DNA of 64,000 nt, from assembly GCF_008727775.1 (NCBI RefSeq), contig NZ_CP044232.1:2480001-2544000 (forward strand), written 5' to 3'. This DNA is from Microbacterium lushaniae. GTDB lineage: Bacteria > Actinomycetota > Actinomycetes > Actinomycetales > Microbacteriaceae. This document shows, in pieces, positions 53,118-61,719 of this stretch (position 1 is its first letter; every line of letters starts with the position of its first letter). The notes under the pieces were generated by a model that did not search any database, was not told the origin of the DNA, and saw only the letters and a program-made list of their open reading frames with translations. The position numbers and the translations under genes were made by a program.

Positions 53118-55868
53118 ATGCGTGGGGGCCTACAGCGATGGAAGAGAGGCGCCGGATCCGGTGGGATCGGCCGCGCCATCGACTACGCCGTCAAGGGAAG
53201 CTGCGATGCGCATCTCCACCTCTCGACGGGATCCGACGCACTCGAGGTGTACAGCAACGCCGTCGACGCGAGCGTCACCCGATTCGTGGTGACGGATGGC
53301 GCCATCACAGCCGATGAGCTGTCGGCGGATGCTCTCCGGGTGTGGCTGACCGGCCATGACCCGGTCACAGGAGAGGAGCGCGGAACCCAACGACTCAGCC
53401 CAGACGCCGACCTCTTGCTCGATGCGACACTCAACCACCCCAAGTCGTACAGTATCGCCGCGCTGCTGCACCCGGAACTGGCGACCGAGTTCGAGGCGCT
53501 CCAGGACCGCCTGCGCGACCGGATTCTGACCACCTGGATAAGCGAGCTCAATGCACGTCGCGGCCATGGAGGCCTCATCCGGGAAGAGATCACCCGCATC
53601 GAGGTCGTCGAGCTCGACCACCGTCGCTCGCGCGCGCTCGACCCGCACGCGCACCGCCACCTCTGGCTGAACGTGAAAGTACTCGGCGCCGACGGCAAGT
53701 GGTCCAACGTCGACTCCAGGGTCGCGATGAAGCTGCACACGCTGATCAACGCCGAAGGCGATCTTGCCGCGCGCACCGACCCGCAGTGGGTCACAGCTCT
53801 TGCCCGCCATGGATTCACGCTCGATGACGTCGGCGAGATTGCGGAACTGGTGGCGGCGGTCCGGCCCTTCTCCCGTCGGTCGGCGCAAATCGAGGCGAAT
53901 CGCGCCAAGCTCATCGCGCAGTGGAGCGCCGAGCACGGCGGCGCGAGCCCCAGCATCCAAGTCCTCACGCAGATCGACCGTCGCGCGTGGGCGATGTCGC
54001 GACCCAACAAGCCCGCCAACCTCAACGAGCAGTCGTGGGAAACCACTGTCCGCGACGAGATTGCGGGGCTCCTCCCCCGGCCCGTCTTCGACCATTCACC
54101 AGTACCGCTGGTCTCGAATCCAATCGACGCGCTGGACCTGGACCTTCTTGCGGACGCCGCGGTCGTTGACGCGGATGAGCGGTCCACCCGCTCCGGCGGT
54201 CGGTTCAGTTCGTTCGACCTCCGCGCCGGCGCCACGCGAGCTCTCGCAGGCAGTGGGGTGATCGCGCGCCGTGATGAGCTGACCGAGACGATCGACGCGA
54301 TCACCGACTACGCGCATCGCAAGTGCGTGCGACTGGTGAAGGATGCCGAGATCCCGGGCCACGTGAAGGCGCTAATGGCGACCGAGACCCTGCGCCTGAA
54401 GACGCGCCTCGCTGGCTACCTCGACGCACTCGCCTCCCCCGGCCGCTCACTCTTGCCGCACGAGTTGCGTCAGTGCGCGGCCTCCCCGGAAGACGTCGAG
54501 CGGCTCGACACCTCGCAATTTGCCGCGGCGGGCGCGATCGCGGGGACAGCCGGACTTGTCGCGATCACCGGGCCGGCCGGCGCGGGTAAGACCACGATGC
54601 TGCGCATTGCGTACGAGGGGCTGAGAGCACAGCAACGACGGATGCTGGTGGTCGCGCCGACCCGCAAGGCGGCGTCGGTCGCGTCACGCGAGGTGGGTGC
54701 CGAGGCGTCGAGCCTGCACGCGCTGCTCGCCGACCACGGCTACCGCTGTAACACCGACGCCGCCGGAGCCCAGGTATGGACGCGGCTGTCGATCGGCGAA
54801 GCGGACCCGGATACCGGGCTCGTCTACAAGGGGGCGTCGCGGTTCGTGCTCCGACGCGGCGATCGGATCGTCGTGGACGAGGCCGGCATGGTCGACCTGC
54901 AGACCGCGGCCGCGCTCGTCGATCTCGCGCTCCGACAGCAGGTGGGTGTGGCGATGGTGGGTGATCCGTATCAGGCGCTTCCGGTCGGGCACGCCGGAGC
55001 AATGGCATCCGCAGCGCGCTTCGCGACAGCATCCGTCGAACTCGACACCGTGCACCGGTTCAGCGACCCCGAGTACGCCGCTCTCACGCTGCGGCTGCGT
55101 GACCCGCGCGACCGGGATGAAGCGCTCGTTGTTGCCGCGGAGTTGTTCGAGCGCGGGCACGTGCATCGGGCGCGGAGCGCGGAGGAAGCGCGCGGCGCGA
55201 TGGTCGCGGCCTACTTCGAGTGGCACGCGCGCGGGAAGCGGGTCGCGCTGGTGTCGGGCACGAACAGCGAGGCCGATGCGATCAACCATGCGATTCAGCA
55301 GCGCCGCATCGACGACGGCGAACTCGATACCACCGTGCTTGCGCTAGGGATGGGCGAGCAGCGCATCCTCGTCGGCGACACCGTGCAGACGCGTCGCAAC
55401 GACCCCCGCACCGGAGTCGAGAACCGTGCGCAGTGGGTGGTGCGCGGCATTCGGGATGACGTCATCACGCTCGCGTCGGCGAGCGACAGCGGCGACATCC
55501 GTGGCGTGAGTCGTGACTACGCGCTCGACCACCTGCAACTGGCGTACGCGTCCACGGTGCACGGCATTCAGGGCGAGACGACGGATGCTGCCGTGGTGGG
55601 ACCGGATGTCGACGCAGCCGGGCTGTATGTCGGGCTGACGCGAGGCCGCCACCACAACATCGCGATCACTGTCGCACGGACCGACGAGGAGGCGATCGCG
55701 CAGGTGGGCGCCACGATGATGCGCGGGACGACCGAGCTCACGATCCAGGACGCGATGCGCGCTGCGCACGCCGAGCTGCGGCGGGCTGCGCGGGAGCGGG
55801 GGCGCCGGGCTTCCGCGCCCTGGACCACGCCGAGCTGGTCTCCTTCGCATAGCGGGCTCTCGCTGTGA
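53118..55868 (+). CDS. MobF-family (TrwC/TraI-like) conjugative relaxase-helicase
   Basis: This 916-residue protein has an N-terminal relaxase domain with the metal-binding HxHxH motif (DPHAHRHLW, His177/179/181). Family strands include ADLLLDATLNHPKSYSIAAL. The C-terminal RecD/TraI-type helicase has Walker A ITGPAGAGKTTML (near residue 485), IVVDEAGMVDLQTA, GDPYQALPVG and the late STVHGIQGETTDAA. It would nick oriT and lead the transferred strand. The N-terminal tyrosine is not in the usual place; Tyr23 and Tyr45 are candidates. No coupling protein or secretion genes are nearby. Confidence 0.88.
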   Translation: MRGGLQRWKRGAGSGGIGRAIDYAVKGSCDAHLHLSTGSDALEVYSNAVDASVTRFVVTDGAITADELSADALRVWLTGHDPVTGEERGTQRLSPDADLLLDATLNHPKSYSIAALLHPELATEFEALQDRLRDRILTTWISELNARRGHGGLIREEITRIEVVELDHRRSRALDPHAHRHLWLNVKVLGADGKWSNVDSRVAMKLHTLINAEGDLAARTDPQWVTALARHGFTLDDVGEIAELVAAVRPFSRRSAQIEANRAKLIAQWSAEHGGASPSIQVLTQIDRRAWAMSRPNKPANLNEQSWETTVRDEIAGLLPRPVFDHSPVPLVSNPIDALDLDLLADAAVVDADERSTRSGGRFSSFDLRAGATRALAGSGVIARRDELTETIDAITDYAHRKCVRLVKDAEIPGHVKALMATETLRLKTRLAGYLDALASPGRSLLPHELRQCAASPEDVERLDTSQFAAAGAIAGTAGLVAITGPAGAGKTTMLRIAYEGLRAQQRRMLVVAPTRKAASVASREVGAEASSLHALLADHGYRCNTDAAGAQVWTRLSIGEADPDTGLVYKGASRFVLRRGDRIVVDEAGMVDLQTAAALVDLALRQQVGVAMVGDPYQALPVGHAGAMASAARFATASVELDTVHRFSDPEYAALTLRLRDPRDRDEALVVAAELFERGHVHRARSAEEARGAMVAAYFEWHARGKRVALVSGTNSEADAINHAIQQRRIDDGELDTTVLALGMGEQRILVGDTVQTRRNDPRTGVENRAQWVVRGIRDDVITLASASDSGDIRGVSRDYALDHLQLAYASTVHGIQGETTDAAVVGPDVDAAGLYVGLTRGRHHNIAITVARTDEEAIAQVGATMMRGTTELTIQDAMRAAHAELRRAARERGRRASAPWTTPSWSPSHSGLSL

Positions 55869-55910
55869 TCGCCCACGCAGAGCTTGCTCGCTCGGAGGTA
55901 TATTCCGGGT

Positions 55911-56144
55911 ATGGCCACGACCATCAGGGTCAGCGAGGAGCTCCGCGACCGGCTCAAGGAGCAAGCCGCCCGTGACGGGCTCACACTCGGTGCGCACCTC
56001 GCGCGTCTCGCAGATGCCGAGGACAGACGATGGCGTCTCCACCTGCTGAAGTCCGCCATCGACGCGTCGAGCAGCGCCGACGCAGAGTCGCACGCCGCGG
56101 AGTCCGGAGACTGGCAGCGCACCGAACTGACCGACGCTTCGTGA
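55911..56144 (+). CDS. Ribbon-helix-helix antitoxin of a MazEF-like pair
   Basis: This 77-residue protein begins with a ribbon-helix-helix segment (TTIRVSEELRDRLKEQAARD then GLTLGAHLARLADAE). An acidic, probably disordered C-terminus follows that would wrap the toxin. Its TGA overlaps a GTG of the next frame (GTGA at 56141-56144), the classic toxin-antitoxin coupling. The toxin frame is broken, so the antitoxin may be an orphan. Confidence 0.8.
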   Translation: MATTIRVSEELRDRLKEQAARDGLTLGAHLARLADAEDRRWRLHLLKSAIDASSSADAESHAAESGDWQRTELTDAS

Positions 56145-56484
56145 CGACTGCCGGCGTGCTCCGGTCGTCCTGGCCTGGGCGGCTCTCGAGGCTGTCCGCG
56201 GCAGAGAGCAAGGTGGTCACCGCCCGGTGCTGATTGTTGCGTCCGCCGGCTACTTGGATGCTGTGACGACGCTCGTCATTGTGTTGCCGATTACAACCAC
56301 CGACCGCGGATGGCCGAACCACGTTCGCGTGGAGGGGCCGAGCGGGGTGGACCGGCCATCGTGGGTCATGACGGAGCAACCCCCAACGTTGTCACGCGAC
56401 AGACTCACGGGGGTGGCCGGCGAAGTGTCGAACGACTGTCTCGCAGCAGCCCGTACCTGGCTGGGCGACTTCCTCGATCTCTGA
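56141..56484 (+). pseudogene. MazF/PemK-like toxin disrupted by a frameshift
   Basis: The frame from GTG 56141 reads VTTAGVLRSSW and then loses similarity. A second frame picks up WAALEAVRGREQGGHRPVLI and continues VASAGYLDAVTTLVIVLPIT, WPNHVRVEGPSGVDRPSWVM, RLTGVAGEVSNDCLAAARTW and LGDFLDL to the TGA at 56484. That is the complete body of a PemK/MazF mRNA endoribonuclease. The 344-nt span is one base short of 115 codons, so a single-base deletion around 56165-56180 is the simplest account. Sequencing error or programmed frameshift are alternatives. Confidence 0.75.
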
Positions 56485-56845
56485 CGGGTGTGACGACGGC
56501 AGACACGAGGTCTCGGCATCAACGGTCGCGGGCTTCGGCAGCGTTGCAGTTGGCGGAGCTCAATCGGGCATATCTGCGCGCGGGGCGTGCGAGGGGGGCT
56601 GCTCCACAGTCGGGCGCACAATGGAGACGCCGCAGCCGCGCACCATTGAGGACCGGCTTGCGGACGATGGAGCCGGCCGCGCTGCCTAGAGTCCGTGCAG
56701 CACACCGAACGACCGCCAGCCCACGAACTGCGCAACCAGCGAATGCGTCGCCTCGATCATGAGCGGATGGGTCGCCTCGCCCCACCGGTTCACTTACAGT
56801 GAAATGCTCCGGCGGCGTCTGCCCTAGCCGCACAGCTTCGCACCG
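56485..56845. other. 361-bp gap before the XRE-kinase-TPR operon
   Basis: No credible gene is seen; open frames are Arg-rich and lack start signals. The region ends in the promoter of the next operon. Confidence 0.5.
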
Positions 56846-56880
56846 TTGCCAAATATGGCAAATCAATCTACGATGGCCCC
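56846..56880 (+). promoter_or_regulatory. Leaderless promoter with palindromic operator for the XRE-kinase-TPR operon
   Basis: -35 TTGCCA (56846-56851), a 17-bp spacer and -10 TACGAT (56869-56874) place the transcript start on the ATG at 56881. The -35 is part of TTGCCAAATATGGCAA (56846-56861), whose arms TTGCCA/TGGCAA are perfectly inverted. This suits autoregulation by the XRE protein encoded first in the operon. Confidence 0.65.
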
Positions 56881-57171
56881 ATGGGGAAGACGGAGAGCGC
56901 TGCCTCGCTCTTGAGGAATTTGAGGCAAAGCCAGGGCCACACGCTCCGTTCCGCGGCAGCGGAACTGGGCATCGCGGCTTCACAGTTGTCCCGGATGGAA
57001 CGCGGTCAGCGCTCCGTTGGAGACGATACCGCGAGGCGTCTCTCCTCCTATTACAGCGTGCCGGCCGAGGTCGTTGATCTCGCACGTGGTGTTGCTCCTG
57101 CCGATGTCGTCGCCATCCTCCAAGAGCATCCGGAAGAGATGGATCGTCTACGGGAGAAGTACGGCAGTTGA
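56881..57171 (+). CDS. XRE-family helix-turn-helix regulator, first gene of the kinase operon
   Basis: This 96-residue protein is almost entirely a Cro/C1-type helix-turn-helix domain (LLRNLRQSQGHTLRSAAAEL, then GIAASQLSRMERGQRSVGDD, residues about 11-50). A short helical tail (PADVVAILQEHPEEMDRLRE) follows. It probably represses its own promoter through the palindrome at 56846-56861. Its TGA overlaps the TTG start of the kinase gene, so expression of the two is coupled. Confidence 0.88.
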   Translation: MGKTESAASLLRNLRQSQGHTLRSAAAELGIAASQLSRMERGQRSVGDDTARRLSSYYSVPAEVVDLARGVAPADVVAILQEHPEEMDRLREKYGS

Positions 57172-58253
57172 GCGCGCCAGCTGCGACTGTCGATCCGTGG
57201 GTTCAACTTCTCACTGGCAAAGCTCTCGGCGAGTATCTCGTCGGCGACTATCTGGGATCCGGCAACTTCGGCTACGTATTCGAAGGGACCCACGTGACGA
57301 CCGGAGGGATCTTCGCGATAAAGATCCTGAAGCCCGGCGCTCTCAGCGAAGCAGTTATCGACTTTGAGAACGAGGGCGTATTGCTGCGCCAGCTGCTGTC
57401 CTGCACTGGTGTGATCAACGTTGTGGATGGAGGGAGCGGCAACGTCGATCTCTCGAATGGCGTGCACACCGTGCCTCTTCCCATTCAGTTTCTCGTGCTC
57501 GCTCGAGCCTCCGGTTCAGTCGACGAGCTCATTCGGGACCCGAATACACGCTCTCGCCTCGACTGGGTGGAGCTCCTCGGCTTCTGGCGTGACGTAATTC
57601 TCGCCGTAAAGCAGATGCACGCCCGCTCCATTGCACATCGGGACCTAAAAGCCGACAACTGTCTGATGCTGGTCAGCCGGAACCTTAGTTCGGTGAAGCT
57701 TGCTGATCTTGGACGGGGTAAGGACTTCTCGCTCACTCCGACCCGACTGCCTGAGGATTACCTACACGGCCGAGGGGACCTCAGGTTTGCGCCGCCAGAG
57801 TTTCTTCTGCTTCAAGGAGGATCGGCCGCTCGAGACTTCATTGCCGCCGACTATTATGGCGTCGGCTCCCTTCTGGTCGAACTAGCAACAGGACAGCCGA
57901 TGTCAGCACTCGCCGTCGGAGACGTTCGCGCAGTGCTTGCCTCCGCGATGGCGGATCAAGCGGCTGGCAGGTGGAGCGACCTTAGCGCGTTCGAGGCGAA
58001 CTTCCGCACCGCAGTTGCCTTCGTCGTTGAACAGATGCCTAGGTCAATCCGCGCCGACGCATCGGTAGTGCTAACACATTTGTGTCGACCCGTCCCAGCC
58101 GACCGGTTGGCAAAGCCGCCGTACAGCCGAGATCGCCAGTCGCGGGACGGTCTTGATTGGGTACTGCGGCGAACAGACATCATGATCCGACGGCTCCTGA
58201 TCGAGCGAAAGACGGAGCGACTACAGGCCGCGAAACAAAGGAGGTCAGCGTAA
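57168..58253 (+). CDS. Cytoplasmic Ser/Thr protein kinase, second gene of the operon
   Basis: This is a 361-residue eukaryotic-like kinase. It has a glycine loop YLGSGNFGYVFEG (residues about 28-40), Lys in FAIKILKPG, a Glu in FENEGVLL, a catalytic loop HRDLKADNCL, a metal motif DLGRG where DFG is expected, and an APPE motif (RFAPPEFLL). All residues needed for phosphotransfer appear present. There is no membrane helix and no PASTA domain, unlike housekeeping PknB kinases, so it is a soluble signalling kinase. The TTG start at 57168 overlaps the XRE stop and has GGAGAAG eight bases upstream. The stop overlaps the next ATG (TAATG). Confidence 0.88.
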   Translation: MSAPAATVDPWVQLLTGKALGEYLVGDYLGSGNFGYVFEGTHVTTGGIFAIKILKPGALSEAVIDFENEGVLLRQLLSCTGVINVVDGGSGNVDLSNGVHTVPLPIQFLVLARASGSVDELIRDPNTRSRLDWVELLGFWRDVILAVKQMHARSIAHRDLKADNCLMLVSRNLSSVKLADLGRGKDFSLTPTRLPEDYLHGRGDLRFAPPEFLLLQGGSAARDFIAADYYGVGSLLVELATGQPMSALAVGDVRAVLASAMADQAAGRWSDLSAFEANFRTAVAFVVEQMPRSIRADASVVLTHLCRPVPADRLAKPPYSRDRQSRDGLDWVLRRTDIMIRRLLIERKTERLQAAKQRRSA

Positions 58254-60016
58254 TGAGTGCACTCGGAGTCGTCGAGGTAATCGGCGCGAACACCTCTTTC
58301 ATGTCTGAAGGGGCAAGCCCATCCGTTCCAGGGATGGGGCGTGGGCGAGTTGGGTCGCTCCCTGGGAGCACGCCGAGGCGCGCAACGACTGAGTCGATCT
58401 CGGAGTTGGTCGATGCGAACATCGCTTTCACGTTGCACAAGGCGCGGGTCCAGGCAGAAGAGTTCGCATCAACGACCACTCGCGCGGCCCTTGCTCAGGC
58501 GTTGGAGATTGTTGGCGAACGAAACGAGGCACTCGAAGTAGCGCTGAGCGTCCTAGCCGAAAGTGTTTCGCCGACGCAGACACTCACGGATCCTGCTGCC
58601 ACCCGAATCGCAATACAGATCCTTTGTCGCGCCGGCGAGACAAGCGAAATTGTTCGATTGGCGGACACACTGCCGCTCGATGGTCGTCTAAGTCTTGAGG
58701 TTGGGGCAGCCCTAGGGTCGCTCGGCAATATTCCCGATGCTTGGCGGTTTGTGAAGCGAGGCGAGGGTTCTCCTGGCTTCGACGCGATAGCTGGTTATCT
58801 TTATGCCCTCGCGGGTGACTTTAGGCGCGCCACTCCGCCCCTGCGCGCGGCTCTACGCGCGGTTCCGCACGATGCCGACACTGCATTGAACTTGTCGATT
58901 GCCCTTTGGAATCTTGGGGCTACGCGAAAGGCAATCACGGCAGCGACACAGGCACGGGCCGCGGCGCCCGCCCGCGAGGATATCGGGCTCCACCTCTTTG
59001 AGTTGCTCTTGCAAACCGGTGGCGCGGATCAGGTTGACCGCGAAATACGCGCACTCATCGCTGAGGGAGTTGTTCCGTCCGCACGTCTGGTGGTTCTCCA
59101 AGCTCGCGCGAAGCTGCAGCTTAAGGAATTTGATCCTGCTATCCGGCTCTTGGAACGGGCGAGCGTGCTCGCGGATGAAGCCAACGAAAGCGAGGTCTTT
59201 GCCGAGGTTCAAAGCAATCTCGTCCGAATCAAGGCGCTCCGCGGCAGGACCACAAGAGCAGCTGCCTTGACCCAGCTCCTCAAGCTCCATAGCGAGAGGC
59301 CCGATCAAGCTGTGATCGTCGTGAATCTCGCGCAGGTTATGAATACGCGAACCCACGCCGCAGCGCTTCGCGAAGCGGTCGAGACGGTGCGTAGCAACGC
59401 TGCGGACAGCCAAGTCGCATTCCTCGAGTACCAGGTTGCCACTCTCGAAGGCGACAACCTCGGCGCTGCCCGGTTTGCATCTAGATGGCTGGACCTGGAA
59501 CCGAACAATCCACGCGCACAGGCCGCCACCATGGTTGCGCTGGGCATCGGAGAGGAACGCTGGCATGACGCGGCTGAGCTGGCGCGAGCGCTGCCACCTG
59601 CCACGAAGCTCGATCATGATGTTCTCAATAACGCCGCCTATGTGCTTGCCATGGCGGGACAGGCGGCCGATGCCATCGACCTGCTCGAGCCTGTCGCGTC
59701 GGAGAGCTTTATTCTGCGTGCCACGCTAGGGCTTGCCTATCTTGCGACAGGCGACATCGATACGGGTATGAAGCACTACCGGCGTGCTGCAGACGAAGCA
59801 GAGAATCAGAAGGACGACAGTCGGAGCTTGATGACTGCGTACCAGGCTCTGGTGGTGCGTCAGCTCGGCCTTCTTGACTCGACAGATCCCCTGAGGATCA
59901 CTTCGATTTCGCTCCCGCCCTACCCGTTGCCCGAGGACTGGCAGGACCGACCAGAGTTCTTGCGTCTTCTAGCGGTAGCGAAGCGACACAACTACGAGTG
60001 GCCACTGGAGCTCTGA
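58253..60016 (+). CDS. TPR-repeat protein, third gene of the kinase operon
   Basis: This 587-residue protein is built of helical hairpins of TPR type from about residue 70 to 560, for example AAALGSLGNIPDAWRFVKRG, ALNLSIALWNLGATRKAITA and GLAYLATGDIDTGMKHYRRA. The first 60 residues are Gly/Ser/Pro-rich and probably disordered (EGASPSVPGMGRGRVGSLPG). That tail could be a kinase substrate. AAAGGAGG precedes the ATG, which overlaps the kinase stop. It is likely a partner or scaffold for the kinase. No enzymatic domain is recognised. Confidence 0.85.
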   Translation: MSALGVVEVIGANTSFMSEGASPSVPGMGRGRVGSLPGSTPRRATTESISELVDANIAFTLHKARVQAEEFASTTTRAALAQALEIVGERNEALEVALSVLAESVSPTQTLTDPAATRIAIQILCRAGETSEIVRLADTLPLDGRLSLEVGAALGSLGNIPDAWRFVKRGEGSPGFDAIAGYLYALAGDFRRATPPLRAALRAVPHDADTALNLSIALWNLGATRKAITAATQARAAAPAREDIGLHLFELLLQTGGADQVDREIRALIAEGVVPSARLVVLQARAKLQLKEFDPAIRLLERASVLADEANESEVFAEVQSNLVRIKALRGRTTRAAALTQLLKLHSERPDQAVIVVNLAQVMNTRTHAAALREAVETVRSNAADSQVAFLEYQVATLEGDNLGAARFASRWLDLEPNNPRAQAATMVALGIGEERWHDAAELARALPPATKLDHDVLNNAAYVLAMAGQAADAIDLLEPVASESFILRATLGLAYLATGDIDTGMKHYRRAADEAENQKDDSRSLMTAYQALVVRQLGLLDSTDPLRITSISLPPYPLPEDWQDRPEFLRLLAVAKRHNYEWPLEL

Positions 60017-60193
60017 CAAGCTCAGTCACCCGGGTCAATGCGATTCCCGCTCGAACGCGCGTGTGCGCCATACCCATCATCTAACTGATCGCTACCGCAC
60101 GGGTGCGAGCTCACGCCCACCTTCAATCGGGCATTGTCCGCATAGCGATCGGTTCCCACGAATGACGCACGGCGCCGCTAGGGTTTCAAGGTG

Positions 60194-60823
60194 ATGGAAT
60201 GGGCGACCGAAGCGATCAACTCGGTCGCCGATTTCGTTCGAGAAATAGGGCCGGGGAGTTGGGCGGATTGGTTCGCGGCATTAGGAACCGTGGGGGCACT
60301 CGCTGCAACAGCGGTCATCTATGCACGGGATAGACGCCGCGCCCGCAGAGCGCTGGCAGACGATCTCAACGCTTGGACAGAATCTGCTCTAAGCCGTGAG
60401 ACGGGCTGGCGAGTCGTCCTCCATCTCGAGAATGTGAGCGATCGAACGATTCCCGACATCTACATTCGGTCGCACCCGCATGCGCGGATGCAATCGAGGG
60501 GAGTGCTCGACAACACTAACGACTTCGGACTGCGACCAGGCGCCCGCGATTCGATCACGCTCCTTTACGGCGCGTCACCACCGATGCTTCCTCGGGCCAA
60601 CAGCTCTAGCCCTCGCGTCGATGACCGGCTCTTCCTGTTCTTCTCAGACTCGCGTGGCAACAGCTGGGTCCGCGACGTACGTCGAAATCGGTACGTCGGT
60701 CGAGTTCGCGCGAGATTGCTTAGAGCACGAATGGAGCTTCGCGACGCGCGCACGCGGGCGAGTGTGACTCGAAGGTTGCGAGGCACCTTCAGCCCAACTC
60801 AGCCTGAGCGCGAGCGCAAGTAG
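60194..60823 (+). CDS. Single-pass membrane protein of unknown function
   Basis: This 209-residue protein has one N-terminal membrane helix (WFAALGTVGALAATAVIYAR), a basic stop-transfer segment (RDRRRARRAL) and a beta-rich domain of about 130 residues (WRVVLHLENVSDRTIPDIYI; RLFLFFSDSRGNSWVRDVRR). The tail is very Arg-rich. The N-terminus is short, so the bulk is probably cytoplasmic. It lies 177 bp after the TPR gene on the same strand and could belong to the same functional module; base composition is similar. ATG 60194 or GTG 60191 may start it. Confidence 0.7.
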   Translation: MEWATEAINSVADFVREIGPGSWADWFAALGTVGALAATAVIYARDRRRARRALADDLNAWTESALSRETGWRVVLHLENVSDRTIPDIYIRSHPHARMQSRGVLDNTNDFGLRPGARDSITLLYGASPPMLPRANSSSPRVDDRLFLFFSDSRGNSWVRDVRRNRYVGRVRARLLRARMELRDARTRASVTRRLRGTFSPTQPERERK

Positions 60824-60929
60824 TCGGTAGCGCACAGCCAGGCACCATCAGCGGGCATCGCGCTTCGGGATGGGTCGACGCCGACCGCGGAGGGGAGCAT
60901 CTGGACTGGGATGACCTCTTCGCCGGGCG

Positions 60930-61300
60930 CTACTCCGTGGATTCGCCGAGCGGCCACGGCTCATATTGCACGTCTGCGAACGAGGAGACTTCCCGTTCAA
61001 GGCGCGCTGCGATCGCTCGACCTTGCAACCGCGACGTCTCGCGATTGCTCTCGTCATCCCAGCCGTCGAACGGGTCGAAGTGCGACTCCCACAAGGCGTT
61101 CCATGACGCGATGTCCCGTGTCAGCTCGTCTGAGAGCCCCCACATCTCGGGGTTGGTCGTGTATCCGCCGTCCCAGGCGGGGGTCGAGTTCTCCCAGAGC
61201 GGTCAGTCGCGCGCGTAGTCACGGGACAGGCGAATCACCCGTCGCGAAGCATCTCTTTCGGACACGCGCACGACGATACGCCACGCCTCTCGAAAGACTT
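60930..61300 (-). pseudogene. Small actinobacterial protein gene interrupted by an in-frame TGA
   Basis: The frame downstream of the stop reads PLWENSTPAWDGGYTTNPEM then WGLSDELTRDIASWNALWES and HFDPFDGWDD, a typical small actinobacterial domain. The same frame upstream reads REAWRIVVRVSERDASRRVI then RLSRDYARD, and a TGA at 61203-61205 lies between. A TGG-to-TGA change would restore one continuous frame (RDYARDWPLW). A 71-residue product from the ATG at 61145 remains possible. Function unknown. Confidence 0.5.
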
Positions 61301-61427
61301 CGTCGACGCAGCTACTCCTCCGATGGGCAGCCAGGTACTGCCCGCGCGGAGCCACCAGCGCGCAGCGCACGGATAGGGATCCTGAACGGGCAGCCGGATT
61401 CCATTACTCGCGGCGACCCCCGGCTGT

Positions 61428-61607
61428 TCAGGCGTCGACGCCGAAGGCGCGCAGCAACGGGACGCGGGGGATCATCCGGCGCGGGCCGAGTTGGACCGTG
61501 GGGATGGTCCCGCTCTCGATGCCGAGCTTGATCGTGCGGTAGTCGACGCCGACGAGTTTCGCCGCGTCCTTCATGGTCAGTGCGAGTGAGGTGGATGACG
61601 TGCTCAT
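61428..61607 (-). CDS. Excisionase-like helix-turn-helix protein (59 aa)
   Basis: This short gene encodes MSTSSTSLALTMKDAAKLVG then VDYRTIKLGIESGTIPTVQL and GPRRMIPRVPLLRAFGVDA. This is a MerR/excisionase-type winged helix, in which the AAKLVGVDYRTIKLGI helix-turn-helix is followed by the wing and the RRMIPR strand. A GAAGGAG site precedes the ATG. Excisionases of tRNA-integrated elements look like this, and the gene lies 1.9 kb from attR. A simple DNA-binding regulator is the alternative. Confidence 0.8.
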   Translation of the reverse strand: MSTSSTSLALTMKDAAKLVGVDYRTIKLGIESGTIPTVQLGPRRMIPRVPLLRAFGVDA

Positions 61608-61631
61608 GACATTCTCCTTCGGTGGGCAACT

Positions 61632-61691
61632 AATGACATCCCTTGCTCACGCACTGTACACCCCTGAATGCCTCATGTCATCGCTTGCTCA
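61632..61691. promoter_or_regulatory. Two direct repeats between the excisionase-like and HTH genes
   Basis: AATGACATCCCTTGCTCA (61632-61649) and CATGTCATCGCTTGCTCA (61674-61691) lie 42 bp apart, four helical turns, in the 112-bp divergent intergenic space. They are likely operator sites for one of the two flanking DNA-binding proteins. Confidence 0.5.
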
Positions 61692-61719
61692 GGCTCTGAC
61701 GAACTGGCACACTCGCACC

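Noticed and set aside
53118..55868. Calling the island a self-transmissible ICE
   Set aside because: Only the relaxase is present; no coupling ATPase, VirB4-like or FtsK/Tra translocase gene is seen in the 20.2 kb.
61312..61629. 105-codon minus-strand frame over the excisionase-like gene
   Set aside because: The overlapping 59-codon frame has a ribosome-binding site and a clear helix-turn-helix; the longer frame does not.
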